A stretch of 64,000 bases of DNA, from assembly GCF_020687825.1 (NCBI RefSeq), contig NZ_JAJEWP010000005.1, positions 124,001 to 188,000 on the forward strand, written 5' to 3'. Within the stretch, counting starts at the first letter, position 1. Each line of letters begins with the position of its first letter. Source of the DNA: Fluctibacter halophilus. Its GTDB lineage: Bacteria > Pseudomonadota > Gammaproteobacteria > Enterobacterales > Alteromonadaceae. This document shows positions 19,983-30,142 of the stretch, in pieces. The notes beneath the pieces are model-generated. The model ran no database searches and was not told where the DNA came from. It saw only the letters and a program-made list of their open reading frames with translations. Made by a program: the position numbers and the translations under genes.

Positions 19983-21602
19983 ATGAATTTTTTACTGCGC
20001 ATGTCAATTGCTCAAAAGCTGTTCCTGATCCCGATCATTGGCACCGCCATGTTTGTGGTCTATTTGTTGATCACCAGCGTAACGGCACTCAACAATGTGG
20101 CGTCGCTGGAAGATGCCAAAGACGTGCAGTTCCCTGCATTGCAGGCCTCCAGCAGTGCGTTGGTGGATATGGAAAAGGTGCGTGATGTACTGGCCAGCGC
20201 GGTGACCACCGGTGACGAGGAGTCACTGAATCAGGCCAGTGAATATGCCAACCAGGCCCGGCAAGGGCTGAATACCATCAAGTCGGTGGCACCTAATCTC
20301 AGTGCCCAGGCCAATGGGATCCAGAAAACCTTCGACGATTACTATTCGCTCGCTTTTGAAGTGTCAAAATCCATGGTCGATGGCACCGCTGACTTTTCCA
20401 AGTTGGGTCAGTTGTCGTCACAGATGAACGAATACTACGATAAGGCCACCAAAGACCTGGCGGCGTTTCGTGATGCCCGCCTGAACGATTTCGAATCCGC
20501 CATTTCTGAGTCCAACAGCGCTGCCCAACGTATGATCGTGGTGGGCGTGGTGATGGGCATTTTCACCACCGTGGTGTTGTTTGCCACGGCGTTCCCGATC
20601 GTCAACAGTCTGAAAAGCAGCGTCAATAAGGTGGTTGATTCACTGCGCGACATCGCGCAGGAAAACGGTGATTTGACCGTCCGTCTGGATACCCGCAACA
20701 AGGACGAAATTGGCGATTTGGTGTATTGGTTCAATCAGTTTATGGAAAAGCTGCAAAATGTGGTTAAAGACATCGTTAACGCCTCTTTGCCATTGTCCGA
20801 GCTGGCGCAAAACCTTAACCAGCTTACTGACGACACCAATCGTACCATTGAAGTGCAGCAGCGCAGTGCGTCACAAGCCAAGTCGGGTGTTGATCATCTG
20901 ACCGAGAGTGTTAACTCAGTGGCAACCAGTGCGGCAGAAGCGGCGACCGCTGCGTCTGAAGCGTCTGACGCGGCCCATGACGGTCAAGCGGTGGTGGATG
21001 AGACCGTGCGTAGCATCCAGCAACTGGCGACCAACGTGCAGGAAACGGCAGATGTGATCAAAAAACTGGAGGCGGACTCGAATCAGGTTGGTGTGGTACT
21101 CGATGTGATCAAAGGTATCGCAGAACAAACCAACTTGCTGGCGTTGAACGCGGCCATTGAAGCCGCCCGTGCTGGTGAGCAGGGACGCGGTTTTGCCGTG
21201 GTCGCGGACGAAGTACGCACCCTGGCGTCACGCACCCAACAAAGTACGGAAGAGATCCAAACGACCATTGAGCAATTGCAAAATGCAGCCCGCTCTGCTG
21301 TAACAGTGATGGGGCGCGGTACCGATCAGGCCGATGCCAGTGTGGAGACCGCCAATAAAGCGGGTGCAAGCCTGGAAGTGATCACCAATACGATCGGCAA
21401 GATTACCCATATGAATGACCAGATTGCAGCGTCCACCGGCGAGCAGCAAAAAGTGGCAGATACCATTTGTATGAACGTGGATGAAATCAACGAGAAAACG
21501 GCCGAAACGTCAAACAGCTCCGGTCGCATGGCGTCGGTCAGTAGCGAGCTGGCACAACTGGCCAAACACCTGGAAGCGATCACCAAGCAGTTCAAGGTCT
21601 AA
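19983..21602 (+). CDS. Methyl-accepting chemotaxis protein
   Basis: A 539-residue inner-membrane chemoreceptor. TM1 spans about 10-32 and TM2 about 187-209 ([20 protein letters not shown]). Between them is a roughly 150-residue helical periplasmic sensor domain. A HAMP domain follows TM2. The signalling tip contains the hallmark [19 protein letters not shown] and [15 protein letters not shown]. No C-terminal CheR-binding pentapeptide is present. The ligand cannot be told. It is a single-gene unit with its own terminator. The start is ATG 19983; a TTG directly before it is also open. Confidence 0.95.
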   Translation: MNFLLRMSIAQKLFLIPIIGTAMFVVYLLITSVTALNNVASLEDAKDVQFPALQASSSALVDMEKVRDVLASAVTTGDEESLNQASEYANQARQGLNTIKSVAPNLSAQANGIQKTFDDYYSLAFEVSKSMVDGTADFSKLGQLSSQMNEYYDKATKDLAAFRDARLNDFESAISESNSAAQRMIVVGVVMGIFTTVVLFATAFPIVNSLKSSVNKVVDSLRDIAQENGDLTVRLDTRNKDEIGDLVYWFNQFMEKLQNVVKDIVNASLPLSELAQNLNQLTDDTNRTIEVQQRSASQAKSGVDHLTESVNSVATSAAEAATAASEASDAAHDGQAVVDETVRSIQQLATNVQETADVIKKLEADSNQVGVVLDVIKGIAEQTNLLALNAAIEAARAGEQGRGFAVVADEVRTLASRTQQSTEEIQTTIEQLQNAARSAVTVMGRGTDQADASVETANKAGASLEVITNTIGKITHMNDQIAASTGEQQKVADTICMNVDEINEKTAETSNSSGRMASVSSELAQLAKHLEAITKQFKV

Positions 21603-21625
21603 CAACGTCTTTTGCAACAATCTGA

Positions 21626-21650
21626 CGCCCCGCACCCTGCGGGGCGTTTT
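21626..21650. terminator. Terminator after the chemoreceptor gene
   Basis: A nine-base-pair GC-rich stem, CGCCCCGCA-CCC-TGCGGGGCG (21626-21646), is followed by TTTT. It separates the chemoreceptor gene from the convergent oxygenase gene. Confidence 0.85.
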
Positions 21651-21652
21651 GG

Positions 21653-22348
21653 TTATTGGGTGTAGATTTTTTCTGCCTGGTTGAACAGGATCCATGAGGT
21701 CAGAATGTATTTGTCATTGGAGCGTGGAATGTTGCCCCGGTGGGTATGGGTGAAATAGGCCGGTGCGATAACCATGCGACCTGCTTTGGGCTGCACCTTA
21801 CGCTGCTGGTAATAGAATTCGGTTTCACCGCCTTCATCGACATCATTGAGGTAAAACATGAACAGCATGATGCGGTGCAGGGCATCGTTGTGCACCGGCT
21901 GCGGGTACACTTCTGAATGCCAGTAGGGATAACCGCCTGAATTCGCGTCATATTTCTGCGCGTTAATATCGCCAATACGGAACAGGTACTGCACCAGGTT
22001 GCTCAGGTTGGGCTTACCGACCCGGTCAAAATTTTCCATCGTTAATTTGACCGGTTGCCCGTTGTCCGGGTCTTTGACGGTCAGGCCGATGGGGCCGATC
22101 AGGGCAAACAGGTGCTTTTCAAAATACTTGATCACATGCTCACTGATCTTGGGTAACAATTGCTGAAAACTGTCTCTGAACTCCGGATGCTGACTGATTG
22201 ACACGTCTGTTGAACGTTTCTTATCGGTATCCACACCGCCACCCGTGCGTCCTTGATAACGGTTGTTGCTGTTTTCGAACTGCTGAATGAACTGCTCGCA
22301 CAATGCCGGGCTGAGCACATCGTCGATGACTTCGATAAAATCGCTCAT
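21653..22348 (-). CDS. 2OG-Fe(II) oxygenase, prolyl hydroxylase-like
   Basis: A 231-residue protein with the double-stranded beta-helix pattern of prolyl 4-hydroxylase-type oxygenases. Candidate iron ligands are His144 and Glu146 in YWHSEVYPQ and His201 or His203 in FTHTHRGN. Lys213 in NDKYILTSW is the likely 2-oxoglutarate anchor. The YLNDVDEGGETEF strand is typical of the family. The first pair reads HxE, where most members have HxD. The substrate is unknown. It is the last gene of the uvrA-thioesterase-oxygenase run and overlaps the thioesterase gene by four bases. Confidence 0.85.
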   Translation of the reverse strand: MSDFIEVIDDVLSPALCEQFIQQFENSNNRYQGRTGGGVDTDKKRSTDVSISQHPEFRDSFQQLLPKISEHVIKYFEKHLFALIGPIGLTVKDPDNGQPVKLTMENFDRVGKPNLSNLVQYLFRIGDINAQKYDANSGGYPYWHSEVYPQPVHNDALHRIMLFMFYLNDVDEGGETEFYYQQRKVQPKAGRMVIAPAYFTHTHRGNIPRSNDKYILTSWILFNQAEKIYTQ

Positions 22349-22743
22349 GCCGTCTCCTTCAGGTGCTGACTGAGTGCCTCTCGTTGCTGAGCCGTGATCG
22401 GCGCAGCTTTATTGGCCTCGTAATCAAAATGTACCAGGGTGGTGGTACCCGAAGCGCATTTCTGACCGTTTTGCCAGACTTCCTGGTAAGTATCGAAAGA
22501 GCTGTTGCCCATGCGGGATACGTAGGTACGCACTTCCACCGGCGAACCGTAAAACAGCTGTTGATGAAAATCGACCTGATAGCTGGCCAGGATCAACGGC
22601 CAGTTATCCAATGACAGGGTCGGGGTGAAAATCCGGAAGATATCCTCCCGGGCGGTTTCGAACCACGCCACGATCACCGTATTGCTGACATGGGCGAGGC
22701 CATCGGTTTCACAAAATCTGACTTTAAACGTTTCACTGAGCAT
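22345..22743 (-). CDS. Hotdog-fold acyl-CoA thioesterase
   Basis: A 132-residue 4HBT-type thioesterase. The active-site segment is FCETDGLAHVSNTVIVAWFE with catalytic Asp14 and the helix that follows. VRTYVSRMGNSSFDTYQEV forms the later strands. Such enzymes hydrolyse short- to medium-chain acyl-CoA. GGAG lies six bases before the ATG. It lies 16 bases after uvrA on the same strand and overlaps the oxygenase gene, so the three may share a transcript without an obvious functional link. Confidence 0.88.
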   Translation of the reverse strand: MLSETFKVRFCETDGLAHVSNTVIVAWFETAREDIFRIFTPTLSLDNWPLILASYQVDFHQQLFYGSPVEVRTYVSRMGNSSFDTYQEVWQNGQKCASGTTTLVHFDYEANKAAPITAQQREALSQHLKETA

Positions 22744-22759
22744 GTGGTCTCCGCAACAA

Positions 22760-25585
22760 TCAGTTGAGCATGGGTTTCAGGAACCGGGCGGTATGTGATA
22801 CAGCGCTCTGGCAAAGGGTTTCCGGCGTGCCTTCGGCGATAATTTGGCCGCCACCGGCGCCCCCTTCAGGGCCCAGATCAATCAGCCAGTCGGCGGTTTT
22901 GATCACATCAAGGTTGTGTTCAATGACCACCACGGTATTGCCGTGATCACGCAGTCTGTGCAGTACGTGCAACAGTTGCTGGATGTCGTGGAAATGCAAT
23001 CCGGTGGTGGGCTCGTCAAGAATGTACAGGGTCTGGCCGGTATCCCGCTTGGACAGCTCCTTGGCCAGTTTGACCCGTTGGGCTTCACCACCTGACAGGG
23101 TGGTCGCAGACTGCCCCAGCCGAATGTAGGACAGGCCGACATCCATCAGGGTTTGCAGCTTGCGGGCAATGGCCGGAATGGCATCAAAAAAGTGACGTGC
23201 ATCTTCTACGGTCATTTCCAGCACTTGGTGGATGTTCTTGCCTTTGTATTGCACTTCCAGGGTTTCCCGGTTGTAGCGCTTGCCCTTACACACATCGCAG
23301 GGCACGTACACATCGGGCAGGAAGTGCATTTCTACCTTGATCACACCATCGCCCTGGCACGCTTCGCAGCGTCCCCCTTTGACATTGAACGAGAAACGTC
23401 CGGGTTTGTAACCGCGGGAGCGGGCCTCTTGGGTACCGGCAAACAGCTCCCGTATACCGGTAAAAATGCCCGCATAGGTGGCCGGATTCGAGCGCGGTGT
23501 GCGTCCAATCGGGCTTTGATCGATGTCCACCACTTTGTCTAGCTGATCGAGCCCTTGTATGGATTGGTAAGGGGCCGGTTCACCGGTAGTGGCGCCATTC
23601 AATTCGCGATGTGCGATTTTGTAAAACGTGTCGTTGATCAGGGTTGACTTACCCGACCCGGATACACCGGTCACACAGGTCATCAGGCCAATCGGTACGC
23701 GCAGGGTAACGTCTTTGAGGTTGTTACCACTGGCCCCTTCCAACACCACCCACTGGTCGTCCTTGTTCACCGTACGTTCGGCAGGCACTTCGATCTTTTC
23801 CCTACCGGATAGATATTTTCCTGTGAGTGAGTGTTCACTTGACTTTATTGCCTCAACGTCACCCTGGGCGACGATTTCTCCACCGTGAACGCCGGCACCG
23901 GGGCCAATGTCGACCACATAGTCGGCCGCCCGGATGGCATCCTCATCATGCTCAACCACGATCACGGTGTTGCCGAGGTCACGCAGATGCGTCAGGGTTG
24001 CCAGCAGTCGTTCGTTGTCACGCTGGTGCAGGCCGATGGACGGTTCATCCAACACGTACATGACGCCCACCAGACCGGCACCAATCTGGCTGGCCAATCG
24101 GATGCGCTGGGCTTCGCCGCCGGACAGGGTGTCGGCGCTGCGGGACAGGTTCAGGTAGTTCAACCCAACGTTGACCAGAAAACGCAAGCGGTCACCGATT
24201 TCTTTGAGGATCTTTTCCGCAATCTGGGCGCGTTGGCCGTGCAAGCTGAGGCCCTCGAAAAAGGCCAGTGAATCGGCAATCGACAGCTCAGTGATGGCGG
24301 GCAGGGTGGTGTCTGCGATAAACACGTTGCGGGCTTCGAGGCGCAGGCGGGTGCCACCACAACTGTTACAGTGCTGTTGGCTTAGGTATTTGGCCAGTTC
24401 TTCCCTTACCGCGTTGGATTCTGTTTCGCGGTAGCGACGCTCCATGTTGGGCAGGATCCCTTCGAACGGGTGTTTGCGCTCCATGATGTCACCGCGATCA
24501 TTGATGTACTTGAATTTGATCGAGGTGCCTTTGCTACCGTATAGCACAACCTCCTGCGCCTTTTGGTCGAGATCCTGCCAAGGTGTGGTCAGATCGAAAC
24601 CATAATGTTCAGCGACGGCTTGCAGCATCTGGAAATAGTAATAGCTGCGTTTGTCCCACCCGCGGATTGCTCCACCGGACAGGCTGAGTTCGACATTACT
24701 GATCACCCGCGCAGGATCAAAAAATTGCCGTGTACCCAGACCATCACAGGTCTGGCACGCACCCGCAGGGTTGTTAAACGAGAACAAGCGGGGTTCCAGT
24801 TCCGCCATGCTGTAGCCGCAATGGGGACAGGCGAAATTGGCGGAAAACACCAGGGGTTCTTTGCCCGGCTCATCCATAAACGCCACTCGGGCGGTACCAC
24901 CGGACAGTTGCAGCGCGGTTTCGAAAGATTCTGCCAGACGCAGTTTGAGGTCGTCCCGGACTTTAAAGCGGTCGACCACCACTTCGATGGTGTGCTTTTT
25001 ATGCAGATCCAGCGGCGGCGGATCGGATAGATCGCACACTTCACCGTCTATTCGGGCGCGGATAAAGCCCTGGGCGGCGAGGTTTTCCAGGGTTTTGATG
25101 TGTTCGCCTTTACGGTCCTGTACAACTGGCGCCAGCAGCATCAGTTTGCTGCCTTCGGGCATTTCCAGTACCCGGTCAACCATCTGACTGATGGTTTGCG
25201 CAGCCAACGGGGTATGATGATCGGGGCAGCGGGGTTCGCCGACGCGGGCGAACAACAAACGCAGGTAATCGTAAATTTCGGTAATCGTGCCCACCGTCGA
25301 ACGGGGATTGTGTGAGGTCGACTTTTGCTCAATGGAGATCGCCGGTGATAAGCCCTCGATGTGATCAACATCGGGCTTTTCCATCATCGACAGGAATTGG
25401 CGCGCATAGGCAGACAGGGATTCGACATAACGGCGTTGTCCCTCTGCGTACAAGGTATCGAATGCCAGTGATGACTTACCTGAACCAGACAGCCCAGTGA
25501 CCACAATCAGCTTGTCCCGGGGCAAGTCCAGGTCAATGTTTTTCAGGTTGTGGGTGCGTGCGCCGCGAATTTCTATTTTGTCCAT
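22760..25585 (-). CDS. uvrA: Excinuclease ABC subunit A UvrA
   Basis: Damage-recognition ATPase of nucleotide excision repair. The protein is 941 residues; E. coli has 940. It has two ABC ATPase halves with [12 protein letters not shown] and [13 protein letters not shown], signature motifs [12 protein letters not shown] and [12 protein letters not shown], and zinc modules with CPHC and CEAC...[10 protein letters not shown] chose the ATG complementary to 25583-25585 (MDKIEIRG) because AAGGT lies just upstream and the length fits; a longer frame adds 10 residues. It is divergent from the YajR-like gene; in E. coli uvrA is divergent from ssb, which here lies one gene further on. Confidence 0.97.
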   Translation of the reverse strand: MDKIEIRGARTHNLKNIDLDLPRDKLIVVTGLSGSGKSSLAFDTLYAEGQRRYVESLSAYARQFLSMMEKPDVDHIEGLSPAISIEQKSTSHNPRSTVGTITEIYDYLRLLFARVGEPRCPDHHTPLAAQTISQMVDRVLEMPEGSKLMLLAPVVQDRKGEHIKTLENLAAQGFIRARIDGEVCDLSDPPPLDLHKKHTIEVVVDRFKVRDDLKLRLAESFETALQLSGGTARVAFMDEPGKEPLVFSANFACPHCGYSMAELEPRLFSFNNPAGACQTCDGLGTRQFFDPARVISNVELSLSGGAIRGWDKRSYYYFQMLQAVAEHYGFDLTTPWQDLDQKAQEVVLYGSKGTSIKFKYINDRGDIMERKHPFEGILPNMERRYRETESNAVREELAKYLSQQHCNSCGGTRLRLEARNVFIADTTLPAITELSIADSLAFFEGLSLHGQRAQIAEKILKEIGDRLRFLVNVGLNYLNLSRSADTLSGGEAQRIRLASQIGAGLVGVMYVLDEPSIGLHQRDNERLLATLTHLRDLGNTVIVVEHDEDAIRAADYVVDIGPGAGVHGGEIVAQGDVEAIKSSEHSLTGKYLSGREKIEVPAERTVNKDDQWVVLEGASGNNLKDVTLRVPIGLMTCVTGVSGSGKSTLINDTFYKIAHRELNGATTGEPAPYQSIQGLDQLDKVVDIDQSPIGRTPRSNPATYAGIFTGIRELFAGTQEARSRGYKPGRFSFNVKGGRCEACQGDGVIKVEMHFLPDVYVPCDVCKGKRYNRETLEVQYKGKNIHQVLEMTVEDARHFFDAIPAIARKLQTLMDVGLSYIRLGQSATTLSGGEAQRVKLAKELSKRDTGQTLYILDEPTTGLHFHDIQQLLHVLHRLRDHGNTVVVIEHNLDVIKTADWLIDLGPEGGAGGGQIIAEGTPETLCQSAVSHTARFLKPMLN

Positions 25586-25728
25586 ACCGACCTTATGGAA
25601 GCCGAAAAGCGACAATTATTGCACAGTCTGTCACGTCACTCTATATCCGTGCAGCCAAGGGCTAACTGATTTATCAAAATATGCTAAACTGCGCCGCCTT
25701 GTAGTCACCTTAAATCATTGAAGTTGTT

Positions 25729-27078
25729 TTGAACGCTACCGAAATCCGCGGCGCTGTGTCGCTTGCCATTGTCTATGTACTGCGCATGTTGGGCCTTTTT
25801 ATGGTCTTGCCGGTACTGGCCGTATTGGCCATTGAATACCCGGATTATTCGCCGTTGCTGGTGGGCCTGGCCGTCGGTGGCTATGGGCTGACCCAGGCCT
25901 GTCTGCAAATTCCCATGGGCGTGTTGTCTGACCGTCTGGGTCGCAAGCCGGTGATCATCGCCGGTTTGTTGCTGTTTGCCCTTGGCAGTGCAGTGGCGGG
26001 TATGGCCACCAGTCTGCAATGGGTCGTTGTGGGGCGTTTTTTACAGGGCGCAGGTGCGATTGCGGGTGCTGTGATGGCACTGGCCGGCGATATCAGCCGT
26101 GAGCAACAACGTCCGAAAGTCATGGCGATCATCGGCATCGCGATTGGTTTCTCGTTTTATTTGGCGGTCTTGCTGGGCCCTATCCTGGCGGAGCACGTGG
26201 GTCTATCAGGCATATTCTGGGTGACCGCAGTGATGGCCTTGCTATGTTTGCCGTTAGTCGTTTTTGCGGTGCCGACGGCAACGAATCTGGCGCCGGTGGG
26301 CGATACCCTGCCGGTGCCCGGCGATGTGCTGCGACTGATCAGTCATCCCACGTTGTTGACCCTCAACGTCAGTGTGTGCTTGTTGCACCTGTTGATCACT
26401 TTATTGTTCATGCAGTTGCCGACATGGTTGGCAGATAAGGGCTACGGGTTGGATGAACACTGGCAAATTTACCTGCCGGTGTTGGTGGCGTCTGTGTTAG
26501 CCATGGCGATGCTGATGCGTTTGACCCCGCGGCTCGGAAATACCCTCAGTGCCGGTATTGCATGGTTGTTGTTGGGCACATCGTTGCTTGGTTTCAGCAC
26601 CTCGGTTGAGCAACTCTGGACCCTTGCGTTGTTGTTGTGGGTGTTTTTTACCGGGTTTAATTTCCTCGAAGCCAACTTGCCTGCCTGGGTATCCAGCGTA
26701 GCACCGGCCGGGAAGAAAGGCTCTGCCATGGGGATCTATGCGACATGGCAGTTTTTCGGTGCGTTTTTAGGTGGCAGTATTTCTGGACTTGCAAGCGATT
26801 TAAATGTGCCACACTTAAGCTTGAGCATTGCAGGTGTTGTCTGCATTGTGTGGATTTTCAGTCTGCGCAAATTGCAGAGGACTGAGCGTGTAAAACGGTA
26901 TACACTACCCATCAATCTGGGCGCCCGCAGTGAGGCGCAACTGAGCCAGGCGCTCGGTCAGTTGCAAGGTGTCCTCGACATTACCCTCGTACCTGACCAG
27001 CAGGTGGCATATCTGAAAGTAGAAGGCGCGTCCTTCGATGTACGAAAGGCCCGAGCAGTGGCCAGCAATGAACAGTAA
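25729..27078 (+). CDS. MFS transporter with C-terminal YAM domain, YajR-like
   Basis: A 449-residue transporter with 12 predicted helices. Motif A between helices 2 and 3 is GVLSDRLGRKP. The N-terminal RMLGLFMVLPVLAV is typical of the YajR group. After the last helix, about 65 residues (from KRYTLPINLG onward) fit the soluble ferredoxin-like YAM domain of YajR. The natural substrate is unknown. The start is a TTG at 25729; no ATG upstream fits, and the first internal Met (residue 20) lies inside helix 1. It lies just before ssb, 15 bases away. Confidence 0.88.
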   Translation: MNATEIRGAVSLAIVYVLRMLGLFMVLPVLAVLAIEYPDYSPLLVGLAVGGYGLTQACLQIPMGVLSDRLGRKPVIIAGLLLFALGSAVAGMATSLQWVVVGRFLQGAGAIAGAVMALAGDISREQQRPKVMAIIGIAIGFSFYLAVLLGPILAEHVGLSGIFWVTAVMALLCLPLVVFAVPTATNLAPVGDTLPVPGDVLRLISHPTLLTLNVSVCLLHLLITLLFMQLPTWLADKGYGLDEHWQIYLPVLVASVLAMAMLMRLTPRLGNTLSAGIAWLLLGTSLLGFSTSVEQLWTLALLLWVFFTGFNFLEANLPAWVSSVAPAGKKGSAMGIYATWQFFGAFLGGSISGLASDLNVPHLSLSIAGVVCIVWIFSLRKLQRTERVKRYTLPINLGARSEAQLSQALGQLQGVLDITLVPDQQVAYLKVEGASFDVRKARAVASNEQ

Positions 27079-27093
27079 AAAGCAGGAGTTAGC

Positions 27094-27672
27094 ATGGCGA
27101 GTAAAGGCGTAAACAAAGTAATCTTAGTGGGCAATCTGGGCCAAGATCCAGAAGTTCGCTACATGCCCAACGGCAATGCCGTCGCCAATTTGAGCCTGGC
27201 TACCAGTGAAAGCTGGAAAGATCAGCAGGGACAAATTCAGGAACGTACCGAGTGGCACCGCCTGACCATGTACCGTCGTTTGGCTGAAGTGGCTGGTGAG
27301 TACCTGCGCAAAGGCTCACAGATTTACGTGGAAGGCAAATTGCAGACCCGTAAATGGCAAGACCAACAAGGCCAGGATCGTTACACCACCGAAATCATTG
27401 TCGATCAAATGCAAATGTTAGGTGGTCGTGGTGGTCAGGGTGAAGGTGGTGGATTCCAGAATCAGGCACCTCGTCAACAGAACCCGGGTTACAATCAAGC
27501 ACAAGGTGCACCTCAAGCCCAAGGGCAATACGCAGGTGGCAACCAAGGCGGTAGCCAAGGAGGAAGTCAGGGTAATTACCAGGGCAGCCAGCAGGCGCCA
27601 CAGGGTGGTAGCAAGCCACAGCAACCCATGGCCGAACCGGATTTTGACTTTGATGACGACATCCCGTTCTAA
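27094..27672 (+). CDS. ssb: Single-stranded DNA-binding protein
   Basis: Binds single-stranded DNA in replication, recombination and repair. The protein is 192 residues. The OB-fold covers about 1-112 ([40 protein letters not shown]). A Gln/Gly-rich disordered linker follows from about 113 to 178. The acidic tip ends DFDDDIPF, the docking peptide for partner proteins. AGGAG precedes the ATG at good distance. It lies one gene away from uvrA, a variation of the classic uvrA-ssb divergent pair. Confidence 0.98.
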   Translation: MASKGVNKVILVGNLGQDPEVRYMPNGNAVANLSLATSESWKDQQGQIQERTEWHRLTMYRRLAEVAGEYLRKGSQIYVEGKLQTRKWQDQQGQDRYTTEIIVDQMQMLGGRGGQGEGGGFQNQAPRQQNPGYNQAQGAPQAQGQYAGGNQGGSQGGSQGNYQGSQQAPQGGSKPQQPMAEPDFDFDDDIPF

Positions 27673-27680
27673 ATCCCTAA

Positions 27681-27705
27681 AAACCTGCTTCGGCAGGTTT
27701 TTTTT
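27681..27705 (+). terminator. Terminator after ssb (UUCG loop)
   Basis: The stem AAACCTGC-TTCG-GCAGGTTT (27681-27700) has the very stable UUCG tetraloop and is followed by a T run to 27705. Confidence 0.92.
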
Positions 27706-27754
27706 GCGCTCGCTGAGGGTCATTTTGATCAGCTCAACTCAGCGATTTGGCAGT

Positions 27755-27785
27755 GGTCGGTTGGCAACCGACCCTGATTCAGGGT
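27755..27785 (+). other. Two overlapping hairpins before mshI
   Basis: GGTCGGTT-GGC-AACCGACC (27755-27773) and ACCCTGA-T-TCAGGGT (27771-27785) are perfect inverted repeats that share three bases, so full formation of one competes with the other. No T run follows. Role unknown. Confidence 0.5.
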
Positions 27786-27855
27786 TAGGAATGCCGTTTT
27801 AGGTCAGAAATAACCGCGAAGAAATGGACTAACTTGTTATTTTAAATAGGGTTTT

Positions 27856-27869
27856 AAGTGCTAGCACTT
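27856..27869. promoter_or_regulatory. 14-bp perfect palindrome before mshI
   Basis: AAGTGCTAGCACTT is a perfect palindrome 57 bases upstream of the mshI start and just upstream of the promoter candidate. A dimeric regulator could bind here; no family is assigned. Confidence 0.4.
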
Positions 27870-27880
27870 TGATACATTCT

Positions 27881-27908
27881 TTGCTGTAATAGCCCTAAGG
27901 CATATAAC
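27881..27908 (+). promoter_or_regulatory. Candidate mshI promoter
   Basis: TTGCTG (27881-27886) and TATAAC (27903-27908) are separated by 16 bases and end 17 bases before the mshI start. The -10 is good and the -35 weak. It would drive the assembly half of the MSHA locus. Confidence 0.4.
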
Positions 27909-27925
27909 GACAATAAGCTGCCACT

Positions 27926-28855
27926 ATGCGCATGGGTTGGCGGGCGTTTCTGAAGCAACGATTCAGGGGCGCTTCGAAGTTCTTTTCACTGGGGATTGAG
28001 TTAGGTTTGCAGGAACTGCACCTGACCGCCTTGGTACGTTCCGGATCGTCCCTGCGCATTGCGCTTCGCACCACATTACCCATGCAAAACTGGGTTGAAC
28101 ACCTGAGTACCTACGTTGCCCAACACGGATTGGCCAACACGCCCTGCTATGTGGCGTTTTCGGTGACACGCTATCAAGTCCTGCAAATTGAACGCCCGAA
28201 TGTCCCAGAGGCGGAGATCGCCCAGGCATTGCAATGGTCTGCCAAAGAGCTTCTCGGCACCGACCAGCCGCTGGTGGTGGAATACTATGAGCATCCGGTT
28301 CAGACGCCGGGTCACAACAAACTCAATGTGATTGCCATGCCGCAACAGGACATTGAGAACATCTGCGGCGGCATGGTGATGGCTGGATTACAGTTGCGTG
28401 GGATCAGCGTTGCCGAGCTTGCCATCTGTGAACTGTTTGCTCCAGAGGACGATGCTGTCCTGACATTGGTGCAACAGGGGGGCCATGATCTGTGCCTTAA
28501 CATTGTCAAAAACGGCAACTTATATTTTTCCCGGCGCTTGCGGGGATATGAAAATCTGGCCGGTTTTTCCGCTCAGGAACTGTCGATGGGCGTGGCGGAA
28601 AACCTGTCGATTGAAATTCAACGCTCGATGGATTATTTCGAAAGCCAACTTCGACAGGCACCGGTACGCAAGCTCTTGGTAGGGATCGACACCCAATACC
28701 CAGATGAGTTGATCAGTGTGTTGCAGGCGCAGTTACTGATGCCGGTGGAGGTCATTAATCCTCCGGGTGTGGCCAATCAAGAAGCACTGGGAGGGACGCC
28801 GTTGCCGAGTCTTGGCGCTGCACTGACACCTTGTTCGTTGGGAGGTGTTGAATGA
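27926..28855 (+). CDS. mshI: MSHA biogenesis protein MshI, PilM-like
   Basis: A 309-residue cytoplasmic protein with the actin-like ATPase fold of PilM/GspL. FSLGIELGLQELHLTAL matches the first phosphate-binding strand. The AEIAQALQWSAKELLG and ENLSIEIQRSMDYFESQ helices are typical of PilM proteins. It should link the pilus motor to the inner-membrane platform. It opens the MSHA assembly operon; its end overlaps the next gene by four bases. An ATG two codons downstream is an equal start candidate. Confidence 0.9.
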   Translation: MRMGWRAFLKQRFRGASKFFSLGIELGLQELHLTALVRSGSSLRIALRTTLPMQNWVEHLSTYVAQHGLANTPCYVAFSVTRYQVLQIERPNVPEAEIAQALQWSAKELLGTDQPLVVEYYEHPVQTPGHNKLNVIAMPQQDIENICGGMVMAGLQLRGISVAELAICELFAPEDDAVLTLVQQGGHDLCLNIVKNGNLYFSRRLRGYENLAGFSAQELSMGVAENLSIEIQRSMDYFESQLRQAPVRKLLVGIDTQYPDELISVLQAQLLMPVEVINPPGVANQEALGGTPLPSLGAALTPCSLGGVE

Positions 28856-29469
28856 AAAACCGGATCAATTTCTACCGCCCCGCGTTTCAACCTCGTTTGG
28901 TATTGCTGAGTGCGGGTTTTTCCACAACCTTAGTGGCGTTAGCATTGCTTATCACGGTGGGGTGGACCGCCTATGCGTATCAGCAGCGGGCCTTGTCACA
29001 GCAGCAGGCGCTGCAGGGCGCCGATAGTCTGGCGCAAGCGCGCACGACGCTGGAAAAACTTACCCAGACCTTGCAGCAACGTAAACCGGATCCGGTATTG
29101 GTGGCGAAAAACCGCGCATTGTCTGAGCAGAACCGCATGTACCGCAAAATAGTCTCTGCGTTGCAGGCCAGAGAACAACAAAAGCAGCGGGGGTTCTCGC
29201 CTCTGCTTAGCGATCTGGCACGCCTGCATCATCAGGATATTGCCCTGACCCGTATCCAACTGGGCGCAGATTTCATTCAGCTTGAAGGCCACAGCGCCAG
29301 TTCTTCAGCGGTGCCGGCCTGGGTTGAAAACTTAAAACACAGTGATGTCCTGTACGGTACCGGGTTTGCGCAGGCGCGCTTACAGAGAGATGAAGATCAG
29401 GCTTCACTGGGTTTCGTGTTGACCAGCGCCAGTCATGCTGACACCGAGGAGGTGCGCCGTGGCCAGTAA
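28852..29469 (+). CDS. PilN-like MSHA platform protein
   Basis: A 205-residue bitopic inner-membrane protein. The short cytoplasmic N-terminus MKNRINFYRP is the PilN-type peptide that docks onto PilM. One membrane helix spans about 21-43 (STTLVALALLITVGWTAYAY). A periplasmic coiled coil and a small ferredoxin-like domain follow. It overlaps mshI by four bases (ATGA) and mshJ by 11 bases. MSHA loci name this gene variously (mshI2 in some), so I give no symbol. Confidence 0.85.
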   Translation: MKNRINFYRPAFQPRLVLLSAGFSTTLVALALLITVGWTAYAYQQRALSQQQALQGADSLAQARTTLEKLTQTLQQRKPDPVLVAKNRALSEQNRMYRKIVSALQAREQQKQRGFSPLLSDLARLHHQDIALTRIQLGADFIQLEGHSASSSAVPAWVENLKHSDVLYGTGFAQARLQRDEDQASLGFVLTSASHADTEEVRRGQ

Positions 29470-30142
29470 TCGTATGTCGCGCTGGCAAACGCTGTTTGAA
29501 CAATTGACTGCCCGTGAGCGTGGTTTGGTGGTGATTGCTGGTGTGTTGGCGATCACCATGGTGGGTTACTGGATGGTGATTGAACCGATGAACCAACAAC
29601 AGCAACAGGCCGCGCAGGAAGCGCAAGGATATGCCCAGCGTTTGGCCGCCACTGAAGGCCAGATTGCGGCGGTAATGACCGCGTTGAAAAACGATCCTAA
29701 TGACAGCGAGCGGCAACAACAGGAGGCGTTGCTGGCTGAACAGGTCGCGTTGAAAAACGCCCTCTACTCGCAAACTCATGACTTGATCCCGGCCGGTAAG
29801 ATGGCGTCTTTGCTGCGAGAAATGCTGTCCCAATCCGATCGTGTCGAACTGATTTCGTTGCGTTCGTTGCCGCCAACACCATTGTTAACGGCGGACACGA
29901 CCGGCGGTGGCGACCAGCTGGCGGTGGACACCAATCTTTACCAGCACGGTGTTACGCTGACCATCGAAGGCCGGTATACCGATGTGCAGTCCTATTTGTC
30001 AGCCCTGGAGTCCTTGCCCTGGCAACTGTACTGGCAGGCCATGGACTATCAGGTGACGAATTATCCGGTAGCCAGCGTGGAGCTGACCGTGTATACCCTC
30101 AGTACCCAATCAACCTTTATGGGGGTGTGGGATGAAGGTTAG
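29459..30142 (+). CDS. mshJ: MSHA biogenesis protein MshJ, PilO-like
   Basis: A 227-residue inner-membrane protein with one N-terminal helix (GLVVIAGVLAITMVGYWMVI), a coiled coil rich in Gln/Ala, and a small PilO/GspM-like periplasmic domain ending YQVTNYPVASVELTVYTLS. It pairs with the PilN-like protein in the alignment subcomplex. I chose the GTG at 29459 because GAGGAGG lies six bases upstream; the first ATG (29474) is too far from that site. It overlaps mshK by 11 bases. Confidence 0.88.
   Translation: MASNRMSRWQTLFEQLTARERGLVVIAGVLAITMVGYWMVIEPMNQQQQQAAQEAQGYAQRLAATEGQIAAVMTALKNDPNDSERQQQEALLAEQVALKNALYSQTHDLIPAGKMASLLREMLSQSDRVELISLRSLPPTPLLTADTTGGGDQLAVDTNLYQHGVTLTIEGRYTDVQSYLSALESLPWQLYWQAMDYQVTNYPVASVELTVYTLSTQSTFMGVWDEG

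Noticed and set aside
25639-25654. A possible SOS box upstream of uvrA, CTCTATATCCGTGCAG
   Set aside because: The left half is CTC and the right centre is GC-rich; about 11 of 16 positions fit, too weak to annotate without binding data.
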